DNA of 64,000 nt, from contig CM059586.1 in assembly GCA_030407085.1 (NCBI GenBank), forward strand, positions 30,553,501-30,617,500, written 5' to 3'. This stretch comes from Trichopria drosophilae (lineage: Eukaryota; Arthropoda; Insecta; Hymenoptera; Diapriidae). Position numbers and translations under genes: made by a program. Positions within the stretch are counted from its first letter, which is position 1; every line of letters begins with the position of its first letter. Under the pieces are notes generated by a model. The model was not told the DNA's origin and ran no database searches. It saw nothing but the letters and a program-made list of their open reading frames with translations. This document shows, piece by piece, positions 35,368 through 48,575 of the stretch.

Positions 35368-37654
35368 CGCGCGCGTCAGCATCGGGAAGCCGGCGAGAGT
35401 ATTAGGATTATGCCCAGATCAGGCCTCTTTTTCGTCACGCAATGCTCTTCCACTCCCAGAGTTACAATATTGAGAATCGAATATATACTAAGTAATGAAG
35501 ACTTGAGAAAAGGCAATGATTAAGGCGGAGATTACGTGCGCGGAATAACTCTCAAAAAATCAGAAAGAAATCGACGTTACATTCACTGAATATATAGATA
35601 GACGAACAAGTTATCCAATTAAAATGCAGTTACTTTTAGACAAAGGACTTACTCTATATGTCTTAGCTAAACCGATTCTCAAAAAAGCACCATCTCGGTG
35701 AAAGTCTTATACAGGATCAGAAGCATGGCAAAGTTACATATCTATCAATTTGTTATAAGTCTTAAGGATATTAAAATCCTTAAGTCAGCAGGGAAGTATA
35801 AAGGACGATATAACAGGACAACTCCTACCTTCGACCTGTAACACCCTATGCGTTTGGGGATTTCGGCAAAACTCGTTGAGTTTTTTCTACTAGGAATACA
35901 TGGGATGTTCCCTCGTGACTTGTTGTCGAAAAAGCAAAGCGACAGGTACCAGGAGGCAAGCGGATCTCTTATTGCTCGAAACTTCGTACGTGACAACAAT
36001 ACGATAAACTCCAGATCCAGTGAAAGATATACAAGCAAAACAACAATAAAAGAACCAAGAAAAAATAATTAATTAGAGTTGAAAATAAAAGCGAGTAAGC
36101 TAAACGAAGGAATTAAAACAAGAACAAGCAAATATACCTAACATAAATCTAAGCATAATCGCGAGAGGGGCGCAAATAGAGCAAGGAGACAAAAAGCAAA
36201 CTCGATAATCACAGGAGTTAAAGCTGCCTGTCTACGCCCACGCTCCCGAATTTTGGCAGTATTAAGGGCGTTTTCTTACCAGGAGCTCAGAAGTTGCCTT
36301 CCAGTTTATCCTGGCTAAACTGATGCATTATTTGCTAACTCAATACACAACTAATAGTGATTGAACTTAGTTAGTTCAGAACTAGTTAATATTGCTTATG
36401 TATAATAGTTTATTTCACACGCTATTTTTACTATGTTTCATGAGCAAAAAAATGTATTCCAAGTTAGTATTATTGATGTGTTAGCTGGTATATAGAATGG
36501 ACTTTAATCTACTTGTTTTGTTATTCCTGGATCTAAAAATTTATATGGAATGTTTTTCCTTCACAAGATAGTTAATAATCTACTGCAACTATGAACACCA
36601 ACGAAATAATCAGATCACATATAAAGCGAATGAAACCTGAAAACGTTTTTATTTCAATTGCATAATCGTCAATGACTCTTATATAACAATTGTTATTCAG
36701 TTAGTATAATACTGACATTTCTAACGTATCTTATTTCGATTGTTCACCACATGGCACATTTATTTCATTATTTTCTTCGTTTAGTAATTTATTTATTTAG
36801 TTTTAAATGAGTTTTAACGCCGAAGTAGGAATACAAATTTACATATAACTCATTTGTATCATTTTAAGTATAAAGTCAAATTTACCACATTAATATGATA
36901 AGCCAAATAATAGAGTAAATATTGTTAAAAATTCATTAAATTATATAAACAAAAGTTTGAGTATTCGAAAATTTACAAAATAAAAATCGAATAAATATTT
37001 AAACGGCAATAAAAGCAACTTTGCAAATATGACATATTGTGAAAGTATTTTGCGATGCACGTGACCGATATGCTTATAGCCGACATACTTGATTTAAGTG
37101 ACACATATTTGACGTTTAATAATGTATATTTGAGCTTTTAAGAATAAAAGGGATTTTTCTACACCAAGGGGATATATAATAAGGGATCATCTGGAGGACA
37201 TTAGTTACACATAATCTTCAGTGCTTCAATATACGTAATACACACGTACCATACAAATAAGGAACATATAATATATATAATAATATACTCAACATTTTCG
37301 GCGTTTTATATTATATGTAAATTTTGACACAATTTTATGAATGATGGCAACTGACCATTGTTTATATCTCGATTTTACTCTGATTTATTGGCAACATACA
37401 ATAGAATGTTTACATTTAACTAAATACGTTTTAATATCTAAGGTATCGAGATAAGGTTTAGTTGGTTGCGTTTGTGTAAAACATACATAACATTTTGTAT
37501 ATTAGCTACATATTATATTAGCGAATTAAAATTTTTGTTTTCAAACAATATGCTCTGAAATTGAAATTTTCAATTAAACAAGTTTTCTTGTAAATATATC
37601 ACCTTTCAGAATTATGAAATTTTTTTAAAGTTATAATAGTACATTGCGAAACTA

Positions 37655-37870
37655 GGGAGCAAAATAGGTGTTTGCCGACAATCAAACACCTGTTCTCCCT
37701 TGTTGCACATATTATTTTCTCCTACGAGAACGTGACATTTTGCTCCCGCGATATAGGGAGCAAAATAGTATTTTGAGAATAGAGTGAGAGAAACTTATTT
37801 TGCTCTCGGCTAAATTAATTTTATTTCCTAGGGAGAGAATGCGCTATTTTGCGCTCAGAGTGTGAGAAAA
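37655..37870. repeat. GGGAGCAAAATAG box cluster with hairpin
   Basis: The box AGGGAGCAAAATAG occurs at about 37663 and 37755, a variant at about 37830, and inverse copies (ATTTTGCTCC, ATTTTGCTCTC) lie between them. A local hairpin pairs GGTGTTTG with CAAACACC at 37678-37700. A related, more decayed block with a similar lead-in (ACTAGGGAGTAAATTAG) begins at 38889 and may run to about 39360. Confidence 0.55.
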
Positions 37871-38230
37871 TTAATTTGAAACCTAATTAAGGACTCTAAA
37901 ATAACTTCATTTTAATAGAATAAAAATATATTGCGTGGCGGAAAATTTGTTTACTGTTTTCGTCTCTTTTTTAGATCATGTGTATTGTAGAAAATCGATA
38001 ATTTCAGAAAATGGCCGAGAAAAGGGCGAAACAAAAATAGTATTTTTCGATTCAGCAGACGTGAAATACCTATTTTTCACCTCATTTTACGGGCACAAAA
38101 TGGCCATTCTTCGGCCCCTATACTACGTAGACATTTTGCTATGTAATCATTTGTAAAAAAATCACTTATCAACCGAGGGACAAAACTCTCATATTACACC
38201 CTTGGTAAAAAGTTTTATTTCAATACAAAG

Positions 38231-38436
38231 GCACACTCAACGTTTCTTAAAGTGAAAGTTGAGCCACTTTCTGATAAAAGTGACTTTTTCACTATTTTTA
38301 AAGTGGAAATTTCACTTTAATAATACTGGATGGAAATATACCACTCTAATAAAGTAAAATTTCCACTTTAGAAATAGTGAAAAAGTCACCTTTAGCACAG
38401 AGTGGCTTATCTTTCACTTTAAGAACATTAGAGTGC
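38231..38436. mobile_element. Near-perfect 206 bp foldback MITE
   Basis: The arms pair across almost the whole length. GCACACTCAACGTTTCTTAA at the left mirrors the sequence ending GAGTGC at the right, and AGTGACTTTTTCACTATTTT mirrors AAATAGTGAAAAAGTCAC. Short AAAGTG/CACTTT phrases recur throughout. No coding. Confidence 0.75.
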
Positions 38437-38888
38437 ATAAAATAAACTTTAGTCTATGGAGTGTAAAAGCTCACGACGTGTTACGAATAAAATTTTTCGA
38501 CATAACGAGTTTACAATTTGACTTTATGCCAACAAATTAAAAGTCGAAATAAATCATATCGTGTCCGTGTAATTATCAAATGAGTATGCCTCTCGTAAAT
38601 AAGGACTTAAGCTCGGATTTTACAACTCCGTATGACGAAAAAGTGATTTTTATATAAACAAAGGAAGAAAAAACAAAAAATCTATAAGTAAAAAATAAAT
38701 GCTTTTGACCTACGAATTTTTATCTTTTTTTATAAGAGAAAATTAATATATTTGCATGTTATTTCCTTTTTCTCAACGTTTTGCACTTTTAGTATCCGTT
38801 ATCAAGAGGTTATAAATAATGCTCTATATTAATCGTATTACCTGATGCTGAAGGATTCTGTAGGTCCAAACGTTGAACAAACAGAAAC

Positions 38889-39360
38889 AACATAATAGTA
38901 TATTGTGCAACTAGGGAGTAAATTAGAAATGCGACGATAATTTGCATGAATATGTAAATACCCATTCTCCTTTATATAACATACTATTTTGTCATACGAG
39001 ATAGTGCTATTTAGTGCGAGAAAGTTATTTTGATCCCGGATATATGTTTTTGACCTTCCGGCCGTAAAACTCGATTTCTCGGCCTAGGGCGAAACTTTCG
39101 GCGGCGAATTAACGAGTCCTAAGACAATCGGATCAAAAAATACATTATTAGGTGAAATATCCATCTCCGACAAGTGTGATTGTTACCTTCATTTCACTCG
39201 GGCGACAAACTTCACAATCGTCGAAGGTCGATAATTGCGCCCTTGGCACGTAATGTACTATTTTCCTCCCTGCGGAGACAGTGTACTATTTCAATCCCGG
39301 AAGATTGTAGGGAAATATATTAATTTCTCTGCTATGAAATGAGAAAAACAAAAGTCGAGA
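38889..39360. repeat. Decayed block related to 37655-37870
   Basis: It shares the lead-in AATAGTATATTG and the ACTAGGGAG box with the block 1.2 kb to the left and has ACTATTTTCCTCCC and ACTATTTCAATCCC inverse-type boxes near 39250-39290. Divergence is strong. Confidence 0.4.
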
Positions 39361-41003
39361 TCCAAAAGCCCCTTTTTTATTTTATTTATTATTTAATTAT
39401 TTAAAAACCTATATTAATGTTTTAACAAATTTTATTGTCTCGGTAGACAAAATATATTATTTAAACGTTTTATAGGTTCAATGCTATTGTATAACAAACA
39501 TTCTAGCGGATATTCCAATAATGATAGTGACAACCGTTAGCAATTGATTGATAAATACGAATTCCACATAGACCAACAAAAATTATATACATTGCAATAT
39601 ATTTTACCAAAGCCTCTCAGGAAAGAAGAACGACATATTCATATCTCTGTATACTAGTGGGCCTCTTCCTATTTTAACTTTTTAAGTTACATAGTATGGC
39701 TACTTTTCATTTAGCACTTTAGATTTAGGGTTTGGCTAGATGGAGCTTGAAGGGAAACTTTTAAAACATAGGAGGTTTTAAAATAAAATTAAGTGACAAG
39801 CTTAAAATAAGGGAAGCTGCGCATTACAACAAACTAAATACTCATTCTGCGAACTGATGGAGTCTATACGATTTCAGTAGCTAATTTAAAATAGCTTCAG
39901 TAGAATGAGTGCTTTGTAAATGCATTTTCCAAACGATGCTTTCAATTTTGCTTCTTGGGAGTTTTCTGTCTTGTCGAACTGCAAAATAAGTTACACAACT
40001 AACTTCATCTTTCTTGTTTTTAAAATATTTCTATAATACTCTTCGTGGAGAATAAAAACACCTTCGTAGTTGGGAGGTTGAACAAATTGAGGACGACCAA
40101 ATTCACACGCAGATAATAAAATATTATTGCGCCTTATTAAATATTTTTTGGATGTAACGTCTCAATTTTACATTCAAATTATATAAACACGCGCTTCCCC
40201 TCCCTCTCCAGCTATTTAACTATCTTTATATTTCTCTCTATCACCGTAGCTCATTCTTTTAAATAAGTCCTAACAAATAACCATTGAAAATCAGTCACGC
40301 ACTAATTCTATAAAAAATGGGTTCTGATAATTAACAATAATTTTCACTGAGGAAAATTAACATTATCCGGATTAAAAGTTCCTCTAGACAAAAAGGACAA
40401 AAATTAACAGCGTTTGTCATATCGATTATGATAAAATATAACAGGTGACCTCAGAAGATGTTAAAATGCGCACAGTTGAGACATCTTGATTTATCTTGTT
40501 TCATGGTGGATATCTCGAAAACTGTTAAAAACTGGAAACTACGCATTCTTTTTTATTTTCGCCCGTAGTAAACGAGATTTACTCAGGATATATTGAAATA
40601 TCTATAATATTGCATCCATTTTCAATGGAATCTTCAATTTTATTAAAAAAAAGAATTGCAGCTCATATCTATAAGCCTCTCAATTAGATGCATTTAAAAG
40701 TTCCGTAGAAGCTATTTATTTTACTGTTTTGGTAACTACACCTCTAATTGTTCATTTTTTATCTTTGGGTCGTATCTATCAGTGTTTTCGATTCTAACAA
40801 TATCGCCAAATTTGCCAATGATTGAAATGAAAATCTATTTTCCATGCTTACAATTAGAGTTCTTTTTGCATATTGAATCTCAACGTTACCTACATTCTGA
40901 TGATTATGAAAATTATATATAATTGATAAAGTTTGGATAAAACATTTGCTTATAGTGCTCAAGAGAATAGATCATGGTGAAGTTTGAACAATTCATTGTA
41001 TTT
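39361..41003. other. AT-rich gene-free stretch
   Basis: Nothing recognisable is seen. A minus frame at 40759-40962 (67 codons) lacks any recognised feature. Confidence 0.5.
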
Positions 41004-41011
41004 GATAACAC

Positions 41012-41205
41012 GACCGGGGAACAAAGTTCCGAAAATCAAAACCCCAAAAGGCTAAAATTTAGATATTGCGCGAGTCCAGGGTATTTTAATTAGCTTCCTT
41101 TTTGCCAAATTTTCAAAGACAAAGTGAAGAAAATCACGCTTGAGCCATGTCATATCAACATTTTGGACTTTCTGTGTGTTGATTTTCGGAACTTGTTCCC
41201 CGGCC
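41012..41205. mobile_element. hAT-like MITE copy 1 with 8 bp target duplication
   Basis: The ends read GACCGGGGAACAA and the inverse of GGCCGGGGAACAA, with inverted similarity running on through TTCCGAAAATCAA. The flanks are GATAACAC on both sides (41004-41011 and 41206-41213), an exact 8 bp duplication, which is typical of hAT elements. Copy 2 lies 1.1 kb to the right. Confidence 0.85.
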
Positions 41206-41589
41206 GATAACACCATTGTTAGACAATAACCCAATTGAATTATTATATAACCCAATCAATCGATTCGGAGAAAGCATCTATTCACAAGTAATTTATCTTG
41301 AGCCTTATACCGTGCCCCTTTAGTAAAATATCATACATTTTTTTTATTTATTTTGATTTATTTAGTATAATCCTGAGATGACACTAAAGAGCAAGGGACA
41401 GTATAAACCAATGTCCAACATTTTTAGCTACTCAGCATGTTCCTAATTTTAACAATTGTTATTGATAAACCATAAAACGTATTCGCTTACAAAATTTTTA
41501 TGAAACCATTTTTATGAAATGATTTATTTCTCCTCATAATCAAATCTTGATGTAGAACTTATTTGAAATGAAGTGCCTTTAAATTTCGG

Positions 41590-42045
41590 TTGTTTCTCCC
41601 CTAACCTATGCGTATTATGGAAGCATTTCTGTTCTCCTGGCACGGAGAGGTCATACGGTAGGTAGCCTTACCCAGATTCTCATGGTGGTGCGTTCGGATG
41701 GCAACCCCGTTTCTAACCCCGAACGTGTCGCGTCGTTTGACCGGCTTATCCAGCATAAAACGCATCCCTTTCCACGTGTTGCCGGCTGCTGTATGGTCGA
41801 GGAGTCAGGTGCTTCCTCCGGTCGCAGATGTCTGAGGCTATGCACTCGGATATATGCGGGATTCCGGATACGAAGCGATGGAATACAACCTGAGGCGATT
41901 TAGAAGGGATATACGCAAGCTGGAAGAACAGGGTCGCAGCCAGTCGGAAGACCTCTCTCGAGTCCTTCCATGGGAACCGACCGAAAGGGGAAGTCAGTAT
42001 CAAGATCATTTCTACCATGGAGGAGCATTGAAGGCTTGGTAGTTG
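41590..42045. other. Isolated GC-rich patch between two MITE copies
   Basis: A 450 bp segment of high GC and frequent CG sits in AT-rich DNA. Frames of 60-90 codons are open on both strands. The most protein-like is the plus frame ending at 42042, listed separately. The sharp change of composition suggests an inserted or captured fragment, or a genuine exon. Confidence 0.45.
41836..42042 (+). CDS. Unrecognised C-terminus-like coding segment
   Basis: In the frame open after a TGA at 41833, the peptide includes MRDSGYEAMEYNLRRFRRD, RKLEEQGRSQ and QDHFYHGGALKAW before the stop at 42040-42042. It is charged, probably helical in the first half, and lacks low complexity. No splice acceptor with a good pyrimidine tract precedes it, and the frame immediately upstream shifts to another reading frame. 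It may be the last exon of an unknown gene or a fragment of a captured or processed sequence. I do not recognise the family. Confidence 0.3.
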   Translation, partial: GYALGYMRDSGYEAMEYNLRRFRRDIRKLEEQGRSQSEDLSRVLPWEPTERGSQYQDHFYHGGALKAW

Positions 42046-42276
42046 TACTTCTGATTATTTTTTTCTATTTTTTAACAATTTTTGTTTATCTGTGGTCATT
42101 TGTAAATTTTGTTGGTGAGCATTGTTATGGTAAAAATACCATTGTTCTCTGATGACAGCTGGAAATATGTATAAATGATTAAACTTACATTATTCAATAT
42201 GAATTTACTAATACTTTTGTCTGCAACATGAACAAACATTCTGTTAGCTAAAAATAAAGTAACGTGTGAATCTGTT

Positions 42277-42472
42277 GGCCGGGAACAAAGTTCCGAAAAT
42301 CAAAACCCCGAAAGGCTAAAATTTCGATATTCCGTGAGTCTGGGGTATTTTAATTTGCTCTCTTTTTGCAAAATTTTCAAAGACAATATGAAGAAAATCA
42401 TGCTGGAGCCATGCTATATTGAAATTTTGGCCTTTCGAAGTGTTTTGATTTTCGGAACTTTGTTTCCCGGCC
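42277..42472. mobile_element. hAT-like MITE copy 2 with 8 bp target duplication
   Basis: This is about the same length as copy 1 and in the same orientation, with GGCCGGGAACAAAG ends on both sides. The flanks are AATCTGTT (42269-42276) and AATCTGTC (42473-42480), a 7 of 8 match. The interior matches copy 1 (GGCTAAAATTT, TTTTCAAAGACAA). Confidence 0.85.
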
Positions 42473-42910
42473 AATCTGTCACTCGAAAGATGTTTAAACG
42501 TGAATAATTGAAAATGAATAAAAGACTCCTAATATCTCAAACGTTTTCAACCTACATCCAAACTTATTTTCAATACCATCTGCATGGAGAAAAAATGTTT
42601 GTCGTGTTAACAAATTTGAGACCAACAATGCAATGCCCACCAATGAAAATCAGTACCTATTTGTTACCTTACTTTTTATTTGTTAAATTAATAATTCGCC
42701 ATGACTATAAGGACTAGATTTAATGCAAAGTTCTACGGAGGATCTTATGAGTTGACTCATTGAATTGGTTCCTAAGAAGTTAAGGTGAGAAGAATTGTGG
42801 TTTCAATCATTTATTTTAATGTAACGTACATTTCAACATTAAGTTTGATGTTGATATAAAGGATGCATGGATCGTGTAGTGAAGGTGGTTAAACTTTACC
42901 GCATTATACA

Positions 42911-43322
42911 ATAAATTGGGTTCACCTCAAAAACCCGATAAATCACAAAACAGACGCTTCAAAAACACAACATTAAAAAACCAAACATTTAAAAATGCAG
43001 ATATTAAAAGGATATTTCATAATACAGGCATTCGAAAACCAGACATTTCAAAATATAGACACCTCCGATTGGTGCGTTAACTACATAAAAAAATGATCTC
43101 GGGTTGCCGTCTTTGAGGTCTCACTGAAAGGTCTCTTTAAGGTAAAAAATGTTTGACCCCAGGATTATTTATTACACACATTTAGAATTCAATAATTAGT
43201 TACACTTGAAGAATATATACATTTTAAAATATTTGGTTTTTGAATGTCTGTTTTTTGAAATGTTGGGTTTTCGAAGTGTCTGGTTTGTGATTTGTCGGAT
43301 TTTTGAGGTGTAGCCAATAAAT
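42911..43322. mobile_element. Foldback element built of about 16 bp phrases
   Basis: The arms match in inverse: a left arm with CACCTCAAAAACCCGATAAATC and a right arm whose inverse reads CACCTCAAAAATCCGACAAA. Inside, degenerate phrases such as AAAACCAGACATTTC repeat about every 15-16 bp from both ends towards a unique centre (about 43050-43170). It belongs with 30094-30229. Confidence 0.75.
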
Positions 43323-43500
43323 TGATGTGATCGCTATGGACAATAATTTTTCTTACCTTAATTTATTATTACACGGTTCAACATAAACATTCACAATTTC
43401 ATAAATTTATCCCTAATACAATAACGTTTTTGTTTTTATTATATTTGAAAAAAAGAAATATATACATGCACTATCATTAAACTATGCTGAGGATGTATGA

Positions 43501-43685
43501 GGCTGAAGCTATCGGTCGGCCTCGAGCCAAGAGATTTTCGAAAAATTCAATAAAAACCTACTTTGCATACATGACTTACACACAAGTACTTTTCTCTATA
43601 TGAATAAAAGAAAATGGCATAGTCAAGTTTTAGTCGGATCAAATTTCTCGCCATTGCAAAATATTCACTGATAGCTTCAGCTACA
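43501..43685. repeat. Imperfect inverted repeat
   Basis: GGCTGAAGCTATCGG at the left mirrors CTGATAGCTTCAGC at the right, with weaker inner pairing. This is probably a decayed foldback. Confidence 0.4.
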
Positions 43686-46600
43686 TTGAGGATGGTTACG
43701 AAGTAAGATTAATTCCTATATTATTTATTTTGAGCATTTTTTATTATTCTAATTACGTTATGACGTAACAATCACGTCATTAGTAAAATTAAATTGTTTT
43801 GAACAAATACGTTTCTTTTCTTAACAATTACATTTTTCTATCCTAATAAATCTGGATATTGTTTCCAACTATCCTGATATTAGCAATTTTTATTACTTAT
43901 ATTAGTATATTAGCATTATTTTCAAGGTGTTATGAAGTCACTAACTTAAAAGTTATGTGTGGTGCAGTTACTGACGAATAACAAGTGTATTGCTTCAATT
44001 TTCACAGTTTACCAGAGCGGAACCAGTTCGGATTTACTCAATTTGTTTAGTTGCATAAACAATTTAGAGGAATTAGTTTTTGACTTCACTACATTCAGTA
44101 CTATATTTCTAGGATGATATTTCAAACATGTAGAAGTTTAAATAGAAACGGTTTAGTTGTAGCAATTGAACTGATAATCTATAACCAAATTATTCAAATT
44201 TAGAAGTCACTTTATTTCCAACGATTTTATAGTCAGTCTCAATGATGGAAACAATAAAAGCACAGTTTGTTGAAAAGAATGAGGATACATACTGAATATA
44301 CTTTGCCAGCTAATCCGAGTGATTTTAGCTGTAATATTCAATAAACTATTAACTTCTCTGTAATTCATTAACATAAATTCAGCAATCTTCTATTGAGACT
44401 AGTGATAAAATGGAGGATGCATTTTAGAAAGAAAATACGAATTAATTAAATTATTATCTATTGTATGCCAAATATAATTAACCCCAATTAAAAATAAAAT
44501 GTAGTTGTTAGAAATTTATTTGTCAATTTACATTCTAGACATTGATTAAAAATACTTTCAACCTTTAGATGTCGAAGGTGAATTTTCTTCGAATGTATAT
44601 CAAGGTGTAAATAAATGTGAACTTACTGGAAAAGGAATCTGATTCTACATGTGACCACTAGGCGACGAAAGCAAATCAAATTATGATATTGTATAAAATG
44701 AACGATTTTTTACATTTTGTATACTCTCTGTGTCCCAAATATTTTGTTAGCGTTTTTTTTCTTCGTATAATTATTAAAATATTTTAAGTTTCGAGTTATC
44801 AAGGTTACTGGATCTTGAAATACGAATTGAGGTTAAGGGTGGATCCTGGATTTGTTTCAGATTTTTTTCATTAAAAAAAATAAACCAAAACAATTTTTTA
44901 GTCTCGTTGTAACCTTCCAGGTAGAAATCAGTACTTTTTGAAATAAGGGCGTAAAGTTCGACTTTACTCACCGCATTTTAACAAGTGATTATATAGAATC
45001 GGGCGTAAAGTCGAATGTTTATACTCGAGTTTAGAACTCTGCTTTTCTAAATAGCACGTGTAAAATTCCTGGGTCTTTTCCAGATGCGTAAAGTCGAATT
45101 TTATGCATACTAGGAAAAAATTGTCGATAAAACTTATCACATCGGATATTTGTCGGCGGTAGTTGAGTCATAATTTATTATAATTTTGGTACATAAACAA
45201 TAAGCGAGTTGAAACTGAATTTACCCTGCCCTCTGAAGATAAATAAAACAATTCAGATCAGCTTTGAACTTAAGACTGCATTGTTTTGGATGCGGCATCT
45301 TCAGTCCTCTATTCTTAATTAAATATGCTTTAAAAAACAAAAATGTAGTCGAGGTGCATCGTTCTTGTGATACTTGGCAAACTCTATAGATTTACCGTCC
45401 CTTCTAAAAATCGCATTAAAAGAATACTAAACACTACTAAGTTAAAAGATGTTGAAAACCACAATCTAATTACTCCTAAACGACCTTGATAAAATACTGT
45501 CAAATTTGTGTTAAAAAGATCTGTCTTTTAATTTTACATTGCTGAAATATTACAACGTGAGGAGCTCCGTTAAAAATTACGTCGCAATAGCTTTAAAGCT
45601 AACTAAACAAATAATTACAAATACCACTCATAGATAATTCTCATCAATTTCCGTCAGAATTAATCCCTGCATTCCTGTTACTCTCTGAGTAAGAGTATTA
45701 CATATGTACAATACAACAGAAGCAAACTACTGATGGTGAATCTGTATTTAGGTAAATGATTTAATGATTCAAAAGTCACAAGAATGAACCTACACAATTT
45801 TTTGTTTATGCAATTTCACTCGCAACACTGTGAATATCGACACTTACGTAATTTTCAACAATTTAATCAAGTATACAGACTAACATAAAGGTATATATTG
45901 TACCTATTATTTATTTAAGTTTTTATCTTACCGAATGCGAGTATGGAGATGTCTTCAAAGTCTTGAACGCCATCTAGAGAGGTAGCATGATAGATGTCTG
46001 GTTCGTATTGAGTGATTTTGTTGAAATATTTTAAGGTATTTCAGTAGAGAATTTTACAAAATACTGCAATGATAAAATTTTGAATAACATGAAACTTGGC
46101 TAATAATCACCAGAAGTATGTGCAATTAGACGAAACTTATATTAATTTCTAAGTTTCATCCCCGACAATTATAAAAATGTGGCCAGTCATCGAAGAGTTC
46201 AATATCTTGTTTTGTCGTGTCTCAGTTAAAAATTACACATAAAAATCAAAGTTACCGTTTCATTTTTCATTAGAAAAATTAATATTTTGATTTCACAAGT
46301 CCAAATTATTGATACCTCATTAATCAGGCTAAACCAGGACTAATCTCAGACATAAAAATTAATGAGTACAGTCAAAGTGTGTTTACAAAATTATACAACT
46401 TTTCGCCCATTTTATTTATATCAAAATACATCGGAATAAAATAGTTGTTAATAATAAAAATAATCAATAAATTAAATTTAAAAAAAAACGTCCTTGTGTT
46501 TAAGTTTCTTCAAATCACATACAGAATTTACAGATATATTGTTTCAACTTTTCTAACAATGTTTAAAAATTCTATAAACTTTTACAATACATATTCGCTT

Positions 46601-48575
46601 TGAAAAAAGCTTATGATAAAATAAACGAGAATCGAGGAATTGTATATCTACAAGGGGATGACGGAGAAGTGTCTAGAATTCGGGAAAGCGATCGGATATT
46701 CTGCAATCCTGGTAGGGAAACCTGGTATAAATCTGCCCAAATCCGACTAACCTCCGGTGTTATCTCACGATACTCACATACGAGAAATACTTTATCTTTA
46801 TATTCTTATCACATCATTTGTTTTGAAGCTGTTATGAAAAAAATACAGGGTCTTCAATTTAATCCCTTCCCGGCTTTTATTTAGGTACTTTTTCACTGTA
46901 TTAATTCGCACTGCGTGTTAAAGACGAGCTATCCAAATCTCGAGAAAATAACACGTACGTATTATTTCGAATATTATCGCGAATAATTATTCAAATATAA
47001 AAGATTTATTATCACTACAATAAATTACAAATTTTCTTTAAATTTATGCATATATTCGTAAATTTTTCAAATTCCAAATGACGATTTATTCGTGGATTTA
47101 GAATTTAATATAACTGTTACTTTTTATAACTGACTAATAATTCCTAATATTGTTAGTCAATCCATCAATTATTTCTTTTTAGAGAAAAAGTTATTGCAGC
47201 ACATTTTGGCCCTTCGTATTTTATTACATTTTTTATTACAAATTCATCAACAATTATAATTATTCAGAATTCACTTATATCTCGTATTATTAAATATAAT
47301 TAAAAAGTGATCAATATGCTTAGGCTCATTCTTAATCCATATGCTGAGAATTTTCTCGTGACAATCTGTGCTTTCGTGACTGTTATTCCAGTCGTAATAG
47401 ATTCGCTCGCTATCACCCTTCAAGTAAAGGCTTACTCATCGTAGATTATTATTTTTAAACGAATTTACGATACTGATAATCAATATCGCATTTAATACTA
47501 ATTATTCGGATTAATGTCTAACGGTTTCACGCCCCCAACATGAATACATTAATAACGAATTTACTCGTGATTTTCGAAACAAACCACATCAATATAATTC
47601 TATGTAATCATCTTTACTATATGTACTAATATTCTTAACAATTGTAGCAAATTATTTCGATACATTTTTTTCTACATTACAAATTATCATTATATTTACA
47701 ATTATAACAATAAAGTATTACGCCATTTTATAATATAATGTTGATTAGTTCAGAATTAAAAATAACATAATATTGTGTATTATTTGCTACTATTGAAGTG
47801 TATATCTGATTGTATTTTTTTCCGTTTATCATACATACTTAGAATTGTTTATAATTAGTTATACATCTAAAACAATTTTATCACTTTTTTTATAATTTGT
47901 AGTTCCGCAATCCCTTACTTTTAATAAATTTTGTAATAATAGTCTTAATGTCCAATCTGCGATTAATACTAGGTATATTTTAGCATTTCGCAACATGAAC
48001 CTAAAAAACTAGGTTCGCACTGCCGATAGTTCGATATGTGTAGGAGTGTCCACCTTATTGAAGCAGAAAAAGTAGGGAGCACTAATCCGCATAGCGTCGC
48101 TAGTAATAACCAGGTCCTCCCACTCCTTCCTTTCTTACCACGTTTGTTTTGATTTTTTCCTTTACAAGTATTAGATTATAAGAGTAATTATTTATTGCAT
48201 GATTAGGAATATTCTTCACAGAAAATATTAACTATTTCAATACAAATATATTATAAAGTTTAAACAAAATTTGTTATTGTAAATATTAGAATACAGAAGT
48301 ACTTTATTTACGATAGAAAACGTATTTCTAAGATTTACAAATCTTCTACACTTTTAACATTCAAATTATTTTTAACAGTAGAAAAAAATGATTATTATAT
48401 ATAAAAAGAGATCAAAGTTTTTCATACCAAAGTAATTATTCATAGAATTATTTTTCGTTTGAACAAAAGTTAAGATATCACATTATTATTTTCCATTGGA
48501 AGTAAACTTGATTATATCGCGTTAAATAACAGTATTTTCGAGACAAGGCCGCAAAATCTTGTGGACGTGTGTTGA

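Larger units (their letters stand above)
32607..37650. other. Gene-free stretch with repeat units and a GC-richer island
   Basis: The 120 bp family recurs at 33450-33680, with a degenerate reverse piece near 34060-34110. A GC-richer island at about 34690-35600 holds five TAATCC-class sites, including a palindrome. A 12 bp hairpin (CTTAAGGAT / ATCCTTAAG) is near 35761-35785. The rest is AT-rich, with nothing supported as a gene. Confidence 0.45.
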
